A stretch of 64,000 bases of DNA, taken from positions 83,847-147,846 of the forward strand of contig JAJDYX010000017.1 of NCBI GenBank assembly GCA_022824945.1. The letters are read 5' to 3'. Source of the stretch: Candidatus Latescibacterota bacterium. Lineage in GTDB: Bacteria; Latescibacterota; UBA2968. This document shows, piece by piece, positions 16,532 to 25,430 of the stretch. How positions within the stretch are numbered: the stretch's first letter is position 1; every line of letters starts with the position of its first letter. The notes below the pieces were generated by a model. It ran no database searches and was not told the origin of the DNA. It was given only the letters and a program-made list of their open reading frames with translations. Position numbers and translations under genes: made by a program.

Positions 16532-17719
16532 ATGAAACTCGAAAACAACGACATCATCATCGACGACAACTTTCCGTGCAGCAGTGCCGGAGAAATGCGG
16601 ATAATAGAATCCAGCATAAGCGAAATCGGATACAAACCAGAAGAAATCCCGCAATGGTTCCAGGACCTGTTAGACGAACTATTCGACGGCGCAGGCGTAC
16701 CCAAAGAATACATGGCCCATGTGCGCGTGCGTCATCTCGGCAACCACGCAAAGTGGGCAACGTTGCGATTTCTACTCAGCAAAAAAGGCGCGAGCTACAT
16801 GTATCCCCCCTGGTGGATCTGGCGAGAAAACACGGGATGGGCGTGGGTACCTTATGAAAACACGGACTTTCACCCGGCAGAACACATCGACATATCCGTT
16901 CACATCCAACCCGGAGAAACCATCCGCATCGCATCTGCCCCTTATGAAGACCCATCCGTCGTCTGCGAAAAAGCGCGGCAACTCTCCGAACAATACGACA
17001 TCTGGACCTATCGGGAAATCGGCCACTCTGCCCAGGGACGACCAATCTGCGTATTGGAAACCGAACCCCGCGACCTGACCCTACTCGTCGATGCCACAAT
17101 GCAATCGTGCGAACCCGTATCATGGGGCATCTTGCACGTAGCCCACAGCTTGACCATCCCAACCGCACGCACACAGCGATTATTAGACCACGTACAATTC
17201 TGCCTCATGCCCATCACAAATCCCGACGGCGTATGCGAAGGACGCAGCGTAACCAATGCCCTGGGCGAAGTACCAAAATTTGGAATCAACCACCTCGTAG
17301 AAGGCAAAAGCGCACCCAGAGAAACCTCGACACTGTGGCAGTATTTCCTCGACAAAAAGCCAGATGCATCCATAGAAGTCCACGCCCACTTTACGCGACC
17401 AGATTTCACGCGAAGCATTGGCATGCACGACAAAGCATCCATGCCGCACCATCTTCAAAAAAAAGCGGAAATCCTCGAACAAGCAATCTTCGAAAACTAC
17501 CACGTCAAACCGCTAAAAAATCGAAAAGTACTGATCGACCCTCGACAACCCGAACACAACGTCTATGGCGACAAACACATCTGTGAACAAGCCAGCACAA
17601 TCCGCACCTTTTTACAAGCCATCCCCGACAGCATTGACGCGCACAACGCCGACGTAAAAGAAATGGTAGAAACCGTCGCCCACGCGCTCATCAAATGGCG
17701 GGAAACTGGTGCGGCATAG
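16532..17719 (+). CDS. Degenerate M14-type carboxypeptidase-like protein
   Basis: This 395-residue protein has an N-terminal domain of about 150 residues like the beta-domain of cytosolic M14 peptidases, then a peptidase-like part. GHSAQGRPI (164-172), PITNPDG (227-233) and IEVHAHFTR (281-289, with His284) match M14 landmarks. The first zinc motif, normally HxxE, reads Q191-S-C-E194, so one zinc-binding His is replaced by Gln. Activity may be altered or lost, leaving a binding function. The stop is about 100 bases before the DUF1080 gene. It is divergent from the sulfatase. No close ribosome site was seen before the ATG, so the start is less certain. Confidence 0.75.
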   Translation: MKLENNDIIIDDNFPCSSAGEMRIIESSISEIGYKPEEIPQWFQDLLDELFDGAGVPKEYMAHVRVRHLGNHAKWATLRFLLSKKGASYMYPPWWIWRENTGWAWVPYENTDFHPAEHIDISVHIQPGETIRIASAPYEDPSVVCEKARQLSEQYDIWTYREIGHSAQGRPICVLETEPRDLTLLVDATMQSCEPVSWGILHVAHSLTIPTARTQRLLDHVQFCLMPITNPDGVCEGRSVTNALGEVPKFGINHLVEGKSAPRETSTLWQYFLDKKPDASIEVHAHFTRPDFTRSIGMHDKASMPHHLQKKAEILEQAIFENYHVKPLKNRKVLIDPRQPEHNVYGDKHICEQASTIRTFLQAIPDSIDAHNADVKEMVETVAHALIKWRETGAA

Positions 17720-17820
17720 AGGTATAATCCACGAATCGTCAAAAAATGACACAAACGCAGGGGCGGTCCCCCTGTGCCCGCCCAACTGTTTAATCACATG
17801 TTTTCAGAAAGGAAAATCCA

Positions 17821-18387
17821 ATGGCAACACACCTATCCCCAGAAGAACAAGCGGAAGGATTCACACCCTTATTCAACGGCAAAGACCTGAACGACTGGCA
17901 AATTATCGGACCGGAAGAAGGTTGGGAAGTCCAAAACGGATTGATGGTATGCAATGGCAAAGGCAGGGGATGGATCCGCCCCAAAGCCATGTACACAGAC
18001 TTTGTATTGCGCCTGGACTATCGAAACAGCGCGGGAGGAAACAGCGGCATCTTCCTGCGGACAAGCGAAGAAGGACGCCCCGCCTATCAGGGAATGGAAA
18101 TACAAATTTACGACGTACCGCACGACCCACTCAACAATAAATCAAACGGCGCCATCTACGATGCGGTCGCCCCCAGCGTTGATCCATCTCACCCCGCGGG
18201 AGAATGGAACGCCATTGAAGTATCCTGCCAGGGAACAATGGTAAAAGTCATCATCAACGGGCGCGAAGTCATATCCTGTGACACAAGCAAACACCCGGAC
18301 CTCAAAGACCGCTTGAAAACCGGATACATCGGCCTGCAAAACCACCGCAGCCCCATTGACTTTCGGAATGTTCGGATTAAGGTATAA
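17821..18387 (+). CDS. DUF1080 (3-keto-disaccharide hydrolase-like) protein
   Basis: This 188-residue protein is a single DUF1080 domain (PF06439). It begins EGFTPLFNGKDLNDWQ and contains DFVLRLDYRNSAGGNSGIFL and GMEIQIYDV, both typical. The fold is a concanavalin/LamG-like beta sandwich, and members act on or bind sugars, some hydrolysing 3-keto-glycosides. Many relatives are secreted, but this one lacks a signal peptide. It is codirectional with the M14-like gene and ends two bases from the convergent aminotransferase stop. A related domain is fused to the ECF sigma factor at 32500-33657. Confidence 0.9.
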   Translation: MATHLSPEEQAEGFTPLFNGKDLNDWQIIGPEEGWEVQNGLMVCNGKGRGWIRPKAMYTDFVLRLDYRNSAGGNSGIFLRTSEEGRPAYQGMEIQIYDVPHDPLNNKSNGAIYDAVAPSVDPSHPAGEWNAIEVSCQGTMVKVIINGREVISCDTSKHPDLKDRLKTGYIGLQNHRSPIDFRNVRIKV

Positions 18388-18389
18388 AA

Positions 18390-19742
18390 TCAGCCCTTAA
18401 ACGCCTCAAGCACCCTATCAAACGCCTGAGCCGTCTGGTCTATATCCGCATCGCTGTGAACAGCAGAAATCACGCCACCGGGCCAGGGCATCACATCGAC
18501 CCCCTCTGCAATCAGACCGCAGCGAAGATAGTGAATCTGCTTCATCGAAATCCCGCCCTTCAGAACCGAATGAGGCACTGTACCATCGTAGATATCCGAA
18601 CAGGTGTACGTCTGATCCTCGGACAACGGCAAAAATTGAAACCCCGAAAACTCGCCGTAAACAAGCCAATTCAATCCGCGTCTCTGAATCACATCATTGA
18701 GCGCGTTTCTCAGCACCTCGCCATTCCGATTAGCGCGCTCAGTAATCTCATCTTCCGCAACAATTTTAAGCGTCGTCAACCCCGCCCGCGCTGAAACCGG
18801 ATTCGAATTAAACGTACCCTGGTGTGGCACGCGGTATCTATCATTCCACGAAGCATCGTCGCGATACGTCATCACATCGAGCAAATCCGCGCGACCCGCA
18901 ATCGCGCCACCGGGAAACCCACCTGCAACAATTTTGGCAAAAAGAGCCAAATCCGGCGTCACCCCGTAATATTCCTGCGCACCCCCAGGTGCCACGCGAA
19001 ACCCCGTAATCACCTCATCAAAAATGAGCAAAACCCCGTACTCGCGAGTAACCGCGCGAAGCTGACGCAAAAATTCCCCCTGCGTGGGAACCCGCCCAAA
19101 ACTCGCACCCGTCGGCTCCAGAATAACCGCGGCAATATCGTCCCGACTCTCAAGCGCCTGTGTAACCTGATCGATATTATTCGGCTCACACAACACGGCA
19201 TTCTCGACATGATCCTCCGTAATACCGCTCGGAGGCGTACCGTCAAAACTCGTCGAAGCGCCAAAAGCCACCTGATCGTGCCACCCGTGAAAATTCGTCG
19301 TAAAACGCAGAATCTTCGACTTATTCTGAAAAGCGCGCGCAACGCGCAATCCCAAAAGACTCGCCTCTGTACCCGACGACGTAAAACGCACCTTATCCGC
19401 GCACGGCACCATCCGAATAATCTGCTCTGCCCACTCCAATTCCAACTCGTGTGACGCCCCGTAATGCGTACCCTTATTCAACTGCTCCCGCACCGCCTCG
19501 GTCACCTCCGGATGATTATGCCCCAAAATCAGCGCACCGTGCCCCCCAAAATAATCGACATACTCACACCCATCCACATCCCACTTGCGCCCACCCTGTG
19601 CCCGAGCAACAGAAAGCGGATAGGGCATCAAATAGCGCGTATCGTGCGTCACCCCACTGGGAAAAGTCTCCCGCGCCCGCTGGTATAACGCGCGTGACTT
19701 TGGCGTTCTTGCCATATATTTTTGAATCAACAAATCGCTCAT
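18390..19742 (-). CDS. Class III aminotransferase (glutamate-1-semialdehyde aminomutase-like)
   Basis: This 450-residue PLP enzyme has the class III landmarks: VDYFGGHGALILGHNHPEV, TSSGTEASLLGLRVAR (about 121-136), FDEVITGFR with PLP-contacting Asp242, and the Schiff-base Lys270 in LALFAKIVAGGFPGGAIAGR. It most resembles glutamate-1-semialdehyde 2,1-aminomutases. No haem biosynthesis genes are nearby, so a catabolic or secondary-metabolic transamination is as likely. AGGA eight bases before the ATG supports the start. Confidence 0.9.
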   Translation of the reverse strand: MSDLLIQKYMARTPKSRALYQRARETFPSGVTHDTRYLMPYPLSVARAQGGRKWDVDGCEYVDYFGGHGALILGHNHPEVTEAVREQLNKGTHYGASHELELEWAEQIIRMVPCADKVRFTSSGTEASLLGLRVARAFQNKSKILRFTTNFHGWHDQVAFGASTSFDGTPPSGITEDHVENAVLCEPNNIDQVTQALESRDDIAAVILEPTGASFGRVPTQGEFLRQLRAVTREYGVLLIFDEVITGFRVAPGGAQEYYGVTPDLALFAKIVAGGFPGGAIAGRADLLDVMTYRDDASWNDRYRVPHQGTFNSNPVSARAGLTTLKIVAEDEITERANRNGEVLRNALNDVIQRRGLNWLVYGEFSGFQFLPLSEDQTYTCSDIYDGTVPHSVLKGGISMKQIHYLRCGLIAEGVDVMPWPGGVISAVHSDADIDQTAQAFDRVLEAFKG

Positions 19743-19900
19743 TTCTTATCCTTTCGGTTTTTCAGTATTTACATAATCTCCCACTGTCGGTAAAAGATAC
19801 AGTTCTGGGCATGTGTATGCAACTGCCTTGGAAGTGTGAATTAGGAAGTGTGAAGTGTGAAAGGCGTCCAGTCTCCCGTATAAAGGCACTACGGGACAAT

Positions 19901-19961
19901 CTGGATCGCGGCTCAAGCATGTCCCTGCATGGTGTTGAGCAGGGAATCATGCCGCGATGAC
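19901..19961. repeat. REP-like hairpin, copy D (expanded loop)
   Basis: CTGGATCGCGGC at one end and GCCGCGATGAC at the other enclose about 38 bases that contain a second inverted repeat (GTCCCTGC / GCAGGGA type, imperfect). It is longer than the other copies. Confidence 0.7.
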
Positions 19962-20122
19962 ACACCTTTAACGTCTTGCGTTTTACGTCTCACCTTTTAC
20001 CTTCATTCACTCTTGCGCGTGTTTATAAACCTTATTATACTTGCTTATTGTATATACGCGATGTGTGACTTCAAAATCGCCCCAGAATAATGCCGACAAA
20101 CAGATATAAGAAAGTCAAAACC

Positions 20123-20155
20123 ACTGGATTGCGGCTTACACCCTGCCGCAATGAC
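20123..20155. repeat. REP-like hairpin, copy E
   Basis: CTGGATTGCGGCTTACACCC followed by TGCCGCAATGAC. The arms pair perfectly over eight bases. Confidence 0.8.
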
Positions 20156-20279
20156 GGCTCTAAAATCCTTGTTTTGCTGACGCCTGACCACTGATTGCTT
20201 GTTTTTTTTACCATTATTCTAAAGTCACACATGACGTTGTATATATATTTGGATGAGTCCGAATCCGAAGGAAAAACCC

Positions 20280-20999
20280 ATGCATCTCGCGCTGGAAAAC
20301 AAAGTCGCTATAATTGTAGGAAGCAGTTCGGGAATGGGCAAAGCGACCGCGCGCTCTTATGCCCAGGCGGGCGCCAGCGTGGTACTGGCAGCGCGAAGCA
20401 AAGACAAATTAGACAATCTATCAGCAGAAATAGGAAACCGCGCAATCGCCTGTGCAACAGACGTGCGAGATGTGGCGCAAGTAAACCATTTAATCCAGAC
20501 AACACTGGATAAATTCGGGCAAATCGATATTCTCGTGTACGCCACGGGAACGAACATCCCGGACCGCAGCCTTGAAGTATTGACCCACGAAACGTGGGAA
20601 ATGATGATCGGCACAAATCTGACCGGCGCATTCAACTGCACAAAAGCGGTATTGCCCGTCATGCGAAAACAGCAATCGGGCCTGATCATCTATCTATCTT
20701 CCGGATGTGTACAATCGCCCGATGTATCTGGCGTATCTTATCAAGCATCCAAGCACGGCATGTCTGGCCTGGCGCACGGGACATTCCAAGAAGAGCAGGA
20801 AAACGGCATTCGCACCACAGTAATCTTCCCCGGATTGTGCGACACGCCCATCGTCTTGAAACGCCCTGTACCCACGCCCCCAGAAGTCATGGCCAAAGCA
20901 TTAAAACCCGAAGACGTAGCCGATGCATGTCTATACGTAGCGACCACGCCTTCGCGTGCGCGAATACCCGAACTCATTCTCTTGCCCGCGGGATTGTAA
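20280..20999 (+). CDS. Short-chain dehydrogenase/reductase
   Basis: This 239-residue SDR has a nucleotide motif written as VGSSSGMGKATA (13-24) instead of TGxxxGxG. It also has LVYATG in place of NNAG (85-90) and the catalytic set Ser141, Tyr154 and Lys158 (YQASKHG). It would oxidise or reduce an alcohol/ketone with NAD(P). An in-frame ATG exists at 20253, but AAGGA seven bases before the ATG at 20280 and the family start favour the shorter form. The C-terminus (ARIPELILLPAGL) is of ordinary length. Confidence 0.9.
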   Translation: MHLALENKVAIIVGSSSGMGKATARSYAQAGASVVLAARSKDKLDNLSAEIGNRAIACATDVRDVAQVNHLIQTTLDKFGQIDILVYATGTNIPDRSLEVLTHETWEMMIGTNLTGAFNCTKAVLPVMRKQQSGLIIYLSSGCVQSPDVSGVSYQASKHGMSGLAHGTFQEEQENGIRTTVIFPGLCDTPIVLKRPVPTPPEVMAKALKPEDVADACLYVATTPSRARIPELILLPAGL

Positions 21000-21002
21000 T
21001 AC

Positions 21003-21203
21003 TTATTTAGATGATGAGAGTTTTTGTTTTAAGCGGGCAACCACATCTGCGCTGAGACCATCTTCCGGCTCAACGCTCTCTCGCTCATCCAGCACTGCAC
21101 GAATCTCGTCAAAAGATGCGCGACCCAATTTTTCAAGCAATGCGGCGTAAGCAGCCTTTTGCGAATCGGTGTCAGATACGGGTCGAACGGTGTAGCAGCT
21201 CAT
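21003..21203 (-). CDS. Small protein of unknown function (66 residues)
   Basis: A perfect AAAGGAG six bases before the ATG and a sensible acidic/helical composition (YAALLEKLGRASFDEIRAVL, then SADVVARLKQKL) support a real gene. It is probably helical and soluble. I do not recognise a family. It is convergent with the SDR gene (stops nearly touching) and divergent from the PhyH gene at 21323. Confidence 0.6.
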   Translation of the reverse strand: MSCYTVRPVSDTDSQKAAYAALLEKLGRASFDEIRAVLDERESVEPEDGLSADVVARLKQKLSSSK

Positions 21204-21322
21204 ACTTTACTCCTTTAAGTGCGCAACAAAATTTCCTCATAATTATCGCATCTTATTTGGTGTCATGCAAGCCTATATATTCTGAAACATCTTTACAATT
21301 TTCAAAAACTTGGGTTATCTAC

Positions 21323-22132
21323 ATGTCGCAATCTATTCTTGAGCCAGAAGGCACAGCGCATCTCACGCAAGCGCAGGTCGCACAATTTGTCAATGATGGA
21401 TTTGTCATCGTCCCGGGTCTCGTCGATCCGGACCGCGTACACGCGGGACTAAAAGAATTAAAAAATAAAACCGGCATTGTACCAGATGAGTCAAAAACAT
21501 GGCCCAAAGACAAAAATGGCATGCATGTAACTCAGGAAGGCATTGCGATTGATCGGACCCTGTGTATCTCGCCCAAACTAAAATCTATCGTGCGAGAACT
21601 CGCCGGACCAGCTATCACCAATGAGCCGGGATTAAGCCCTATATTGCGATTTCCGCAGCCGGGACCCAAACGATTTGAACCGGGTGGCGCACATATCGAT
21701 GGCACGCGCCAGGGCAATGGCCTCACCGTATATCCCACCCACTTTCTCCTCCTCGTCATGGCCTATCTCACAGACACGGATGCACACGACGGCGCATTCA
21801 CCGTATGGCCTGGCAGTCCGCGACAGGTATTTTCGTGGGCTTATACCAACAACATCGACCTCGGAGAAAAGTGGCGCACAACCGGCAGCACGGGCGCGCC
21901 GGACATCCAGCTCAACGACCCAACTCCCGTCGTCGCACGGGCGGGCGACGTGGCGATATGCCATTATCTGATGGTACACGCCGCTTCCGCCAACCGGGGC
22001 GACCACGTACGCGTTGGGCTACACGGATGGCTGAAAGCAGACCCCGAATATCAATACGTCCCAAAAACGGGTTCTCCACAACGCGACTGGACCCCGTTGG
22101 ACTGGATATTGAGAACGGACAATTTACACTGA
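21323..22132 (+). CDS. Phytanoyl-CoA dioxygenase (PhyH) family protein
   Basis: This 269-residue Fe(II)/2-oxoglutarate enzyme has HxD as His124/Asp126 in GGAHIDGTRQG. The distal His219 is in YLMVHAASANRGDH, with Arg230 to bind 2-oxoglutarate. The fold start (LTQAQVAQFVNDGFVIVPGLV) matches the family, so I chose the ATG at 21323 although the frame is open from 21116. I see no strong ribosome site. It differs clearly from the PhyH protein at 13878 and is not a recent duplicate. Substrate unknown. Confidence 0.87.
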   Translation: MSQSILEPEGTAHLTQAQVAQFVNDGFVIVPGLVDPDRVHAGLKELKNKTGIVPDESKTWPKDKNGMHVTQEGIAIDRTLCISPKLKSIVRELAGPAITNEPGLSPILRFPQPGPKRFEPGGAHIDGTRQGNGLTVYPTHFLLLVMAYLTDTDAHDGAFTVWPGSPRQVFSWAYTNNIDLGEKWRTTGSTGAPDIQLNDPTPVVARAGDVAICHYLMVHAASANRGDHVRVGLHGWLKADPEYQYVPKTGSPQRDWTPLDWILRTDNLH

Positions 22133-22150
22133 GAAAGGAGGTCCTTATTA

Positions 22151-22174
22151 ATGCTGAGAGTTAGTAGATTTTGA
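22151..22174 (+). other. Seven-codon mini-ORF with a perfect ribosome site
   Basis: AAAGGAGG at 22134-22141 is well spaced before ATG CTG AGA GTT AGT AGA TTT TGA (MLRVSRF). It lies between the PhyH stop and the TonB receptor gene. It could be a leader peptide or the stub of a lost gene. Confidence 0.35.
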
Positions 22175-22239
22175 AGAAGAAAAATCGAGTCGTTGGACGG
22201 GATTATCCTCGTCAAAACCATAAACAAAGGAGTTGACAC

Positions 22240-25200
22240 ATGAAGCGAATGTGTTTGTTGAGTATGCTCGTCCTTCTCCTGGTATCTCAAGCCTTTGCCG
22301 GTACCACGGGGAAAGTTGCTGGCGTAATAAAAGACGCCAAATCGGGAGAAGTATTGCCCGGCGCAAACGTCGTCGTGATTGGTACCCGTCTGGGCGCAAC
22401 CACAGACACCGAGGGCAACTATTTTATCCTCAATGTCCCACCCGGTATGCTGGAAGTACAGGCGTCCATGGTGGGATATACAAAGGTCACGCAGACCGAC
22501 GTCCGCGTAAAAATCGACCAGACCACAAAACTCAATTTTACATTGAGTGAAGAAACCCTCGAAGCCGCCGAGATACTGGTAATAGCCGAGCGTCCACCCG
22601 TAGAACTGGACCTCACGGCGAGCAAACAAACGATGACCACTGAGGAATTGGAATTGAGTTGGGTCAACTCAGTCGAAGAAGCCGTAGAAATCCAATCGGG
22701 CGTGGGTGTGCGCGGATCCATACGCGGCGGCTTTGGCATCAACGCAGCCTATATGGTCGATGGGGTTGACATGCGGGACAACTTCACCCAATCCAGCTTT
22801 GTCGTGACCAATACCTCTGCCATCCAGGAAATGGAAGTGCTCTCGGGTGGATACAACGCGGAATACGGCCAGGCCAACGATGCGATCATCAACATCGTGA
22901 CCCGGTCTGCGCGAGACCGCTGGCACTGGAATACAAAGACCCGCATGCGCCCGCGTGGGAAGTATCACTGGGGACGCAATATTTACAGCGAAGAAAATAT
23001 CGAACACCAGGCAATCACCAGAGAATACTTCGAAAACAATGACATGGGGGCTTCCTGGAATGACTACTGGGCAGAACAGGGCATCACGCCTGACGCTGAG
23101 TTCAACTGGCAAAAGTACCAGGAATTCACAACGCCGCCAGAGACCATGGGAAATTACGCGGATCTGGATCAGTGGGAAGGAGAAGGTTCTCTTTTTGGTC
23201 CCATCAGTTCAAATATAGATCTGCTATTGAGCGGCAAGTACCTCAGAGGCGTAACCCGATGGCCGTCCATCTTGAATCACAGCCCCGAATGGAACTTCAT
23301 TTCCAAGCTCAATTACCAAATAGCAGACAAAACCAGACTCACGTTGTCCTATACGCATCAGGGAACGGATAATAGCGGCTATCCAAGAATGAGCTATCTA
23401 TCCACAGATGATATTGGACACAATACGGGCAACCACAAAACAGGGGAAATCAAAACACCCTACGATACCCAGAAGTGGTCTGCAAATTCTTCCAATGTGC
23501 TGCACGGAGGCAATATTTATCCGCGTCCTCCGCAGTACATTCGCACCAACACGTTGATGTCCAGGCTGACGCACATTTTCAGCCCCAGGACATTTATGGA
23601 ATTCCGCGTTCAGTACCACCAGGTTCGGTACGACATGCACTACGAAGGTCTCTATGACTATACCTTCGAAGACCTTTTGAACCGAAGTACCGTGCCATTA
23701 GAACCCGTGTGGTTCCCCACCAGTCCAATAAGCACGGTGGTTGGCCGCAGATTTCAGCCGGTGGATTTAGCCAGACTTCATTCCTTCAACTGGAAAACCA
23801 CTGTCAAGATGGATTTCTCCAGCCAGGTCAATGAACACAATTTGTTCAAAGCGGGATTTTCTTACGAGCCGCAGTACATAGACGAATGGCATGCTGGGGA
23901 ATTCGGTGCCGCTTCCACACCGTTCAACAAAGTGCCATATCGAGACTATTATCCGTGGGATTTCAACGCGTACTTACAGGACCAGATCGAAGCTGAAGGC
24001 ATGATCGTAAATCTGGGCTTGCGCCTGGACATGTTCAGTGCCAACAAGATGGTGAATTACACCATGTGGGATCCCTATGCATTGGCAAAGGACACAGATG
24101 GCAACATCGCGGGCGGACTTCTGTCCTTTGACCCGGACGGTCCGTACGCCGTCAAGGCACCGACGCAGATCGCGCTGTCACCCCGCGTGGGCATTGCACA
24201 TCCGATTACAGCCAGCACTGTGTTGCACTTTATGTACGGGCACTTCAACCAGCGCCCGGGTTGGACAAATATCGCTGGCAACAAAACGATCTGGAACCGC
24301 GGCGCACCCGTCACCGGACACCGACTTCCCCCAACTTATGACCACAATCCAGAGGAAGACTACAATTATCTCCACTGGTACGGCAAGGGGGGCAATCCGG
24401 CGATCGAATACGAGAAGATGATTCAATACGAAGTGGGCTTTGATCAAGACATCGCTGGCGCGCTCGGTCTGGATGTGACCATGTATTACAAGGACGCCAA
24501 AGACCTGACAAAGCGCGGCTACCAGTTGGGAAGGGAAAATAATTACGGCGCGGGCCAATCCCTGCAGGTGAACCTGTTTATGGATCCGGTCAACCCACAA
24601 AAACAGACGCCTCAAGCAGACTTTACGAATCGGGGTGCCTGGGCATTGCAGGGCGCACGCCTGGATGCGCGAGGCCTGGAAATAGAATTGAGCACCAAAC
24701 GCTGGCCCCATGCGCAGTTCCAGTTCAAGTACGACCTGTCCTATTCCAGCACAGGTGCTTATGGTCCCACGAGCCTCTATATTCCCATTCCGCAACCAGA
24801 CGGTTCGATCAAGCAACTCGGACGGGATAGCTATTACGGCGCTGGCGAGAACAATCTCGAATTGTGGAACCCTCACAACACATTCAAACTCAATGCATTG
24901 CTCAGCACGCCCAACAACTTCGGTCCCGTGATGGGCAATTTCAAACCCCTGAGCAACTGGTACCTGAATTTGCACTATACCTACGCTTCGCCAGAGCGAT
25001 TCACCTACCATGCTCCGGGTGACCTCAGCACCGAGCCATTGAACCGGTCGTGGGAACCCTATCACCGCACCAATGCGCGTCTCTCGAAGCGATTCGGACT
25101 GCTGGGGGGCATAAGAGGCGAATTTGCCATGGACATACGCAATTTGTTCAACAACAAAATATTGCGGCTGTTCACCGGGCAGGACCTGTTCAATTACATG

Positions 25201-25350
25201 GAAAATGATGGACAGTTGCCCGTGGTAAAAGCCACGTACCGCAATCCGGACGGATCTCCGGCAGAACACGTCGAACCCGACCAGTGGTTGGTCTATAGAC
25301 CGGACTTGCAGCCACGGGAGATGTTCTTCTCGTTTTCACTTGAATACTGA
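22240..25350 (+). CDS. TonB-dependent outer-membrane receptor with carboxypeptidase-like N-domain
   Basis: The 1036-residue product starts with a signal peptide (cleavage after about residue 20, SQAFA). A carboxypeptidase-regulatory-like domain follows (about 24-105, GVIKDAKSGEVLPGANVVV and GATTDTEGNYFILNVPPG). Next is a plug domain (about 115-225) with AAYMVDGVDMRDNF and EYGQANDAIINIVTR, then a large beta-barrel ending in Phe-rich FFSFSLEY. This layout matches SusC-like and related receptors that import large ligands with TonB energy. AAAGGAG precedes the ATG. It heads an operon with a sorting-tail protein and a PorV-like protein. The ligand is unknown. Confidence 0.93.
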   Translation: MKRMCLLSMLVLLLVSQAFAGTTGKVAGVIKDAKSGEVLPGANVVVIGTRLGATTDTEGNYFILNVPPGMLEVQASMVGYTKVTQTDVRVKIDQTTKLNFTLSEETLEAAEILVIAERPPVELDLTASKQTMTTEELELSWVNSVEEAVEIQSGVGVRGSIRGGFGINAAYMVDGVDMRDNFTQSSFVVTNTSAIQEMEVLSGGYNAEYGQANDAIINIVTRSARDRWHWNTKTRMRPRGKYHWGRNIYSEENIEHQAITREYFENNDMGASWNDYWAEQGITPDAEFNWQKYQEFTTPPETMGNYADLDQWEGEGSLFGPISSNIDLLLSGKYLRGVTRWPSILNHSPEWNFISKLNYQIADKTRLTLSYTHQGTDNSGYPRMSYLSTDDIGHNTGNHKTGEIKTPYDTQKWSANSSNVLHGGNIYPRPPQYIRTNTLMSRLTHIFSPRTFMEFRVQYHQVRYDMHYEGLYDYTFEDLLNRSTVPLEPVWFPTSPISTVVGRRFQPVDLARLHSFNWKTTVKMDFSSQVNEHNLFKAGFSYEPQYIDEWHAGEFGAASTPFNKVPYRDYYPWDFNAYLQDQIEAEGMIVNLGLRLDMFSANKMVNYTMWDPYALAKDTDGNIAGGLLSFDPDGPYAVKAPTQIALSPRVGIAHPITASTVLHFMYGHFNQRPGWTNIAGNKTIWNRGAPVTGHRLPPTYDHNPEEDYNYLHWYGKGGNPAIEYEKMIQYEVGFDQDIAGALGLDVTMYYKDAKDLTKRGYQLGRENNYGAGQSLQVNLFMDPVNPQKQTPQADFTNRGAWALQGARLDARGLEIELSTKRWPHAQFQFKYDLSYSSTGAYGPTSLYIPIPQPDGSIKQLGRDSYYGAGENNLELWNPHNTFKLNALLSTPNNFGPVMGNFKPLSNWYLNLHYTYASPERFTYHAPGDLSTEPLNRSWEPYHRTNARLSKRFGLLGGIRGEFAMDIRNLFNNKILRLFTGQDLFNYMENDGQLPVVKATYRNPDGSPAEHVEPDQWLVYRPDLQPREMFFSFSLEY

Positions 25351-25360
25351 TTAAAGGACC

Positions 25361-25401
25361 AGGCGTCTGGTATCGGTGCGAATACCGATGCCAGACGACC
25401 T
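25361..25401 (+). promoter_or_regulatory. Long intercistronic stem-loop
   Basis: CGTCTGG/CCAGACG and ATCGGT/ACCGAT arms stack into a roughly 17-bp stem with a GCGA-type loop between the receptor stop and the next gene. No T-run follows, so mRNA processing or stability is more likely than termination. Confidence 0.6.
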
Positions 25402-25430
25402 GTTCACGCTAATTTCCAAAGGAGTTACAG

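Larger units (their letters stand above)
19743..20279. other. Intergenic region with two REP-like hairpins
   Basis: This 537-bp stretch separates the divergent aminotransferase and SDR genes. It contains REP-like copies D and E. I recognise no gene in the rest. Confidence 0.6.
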
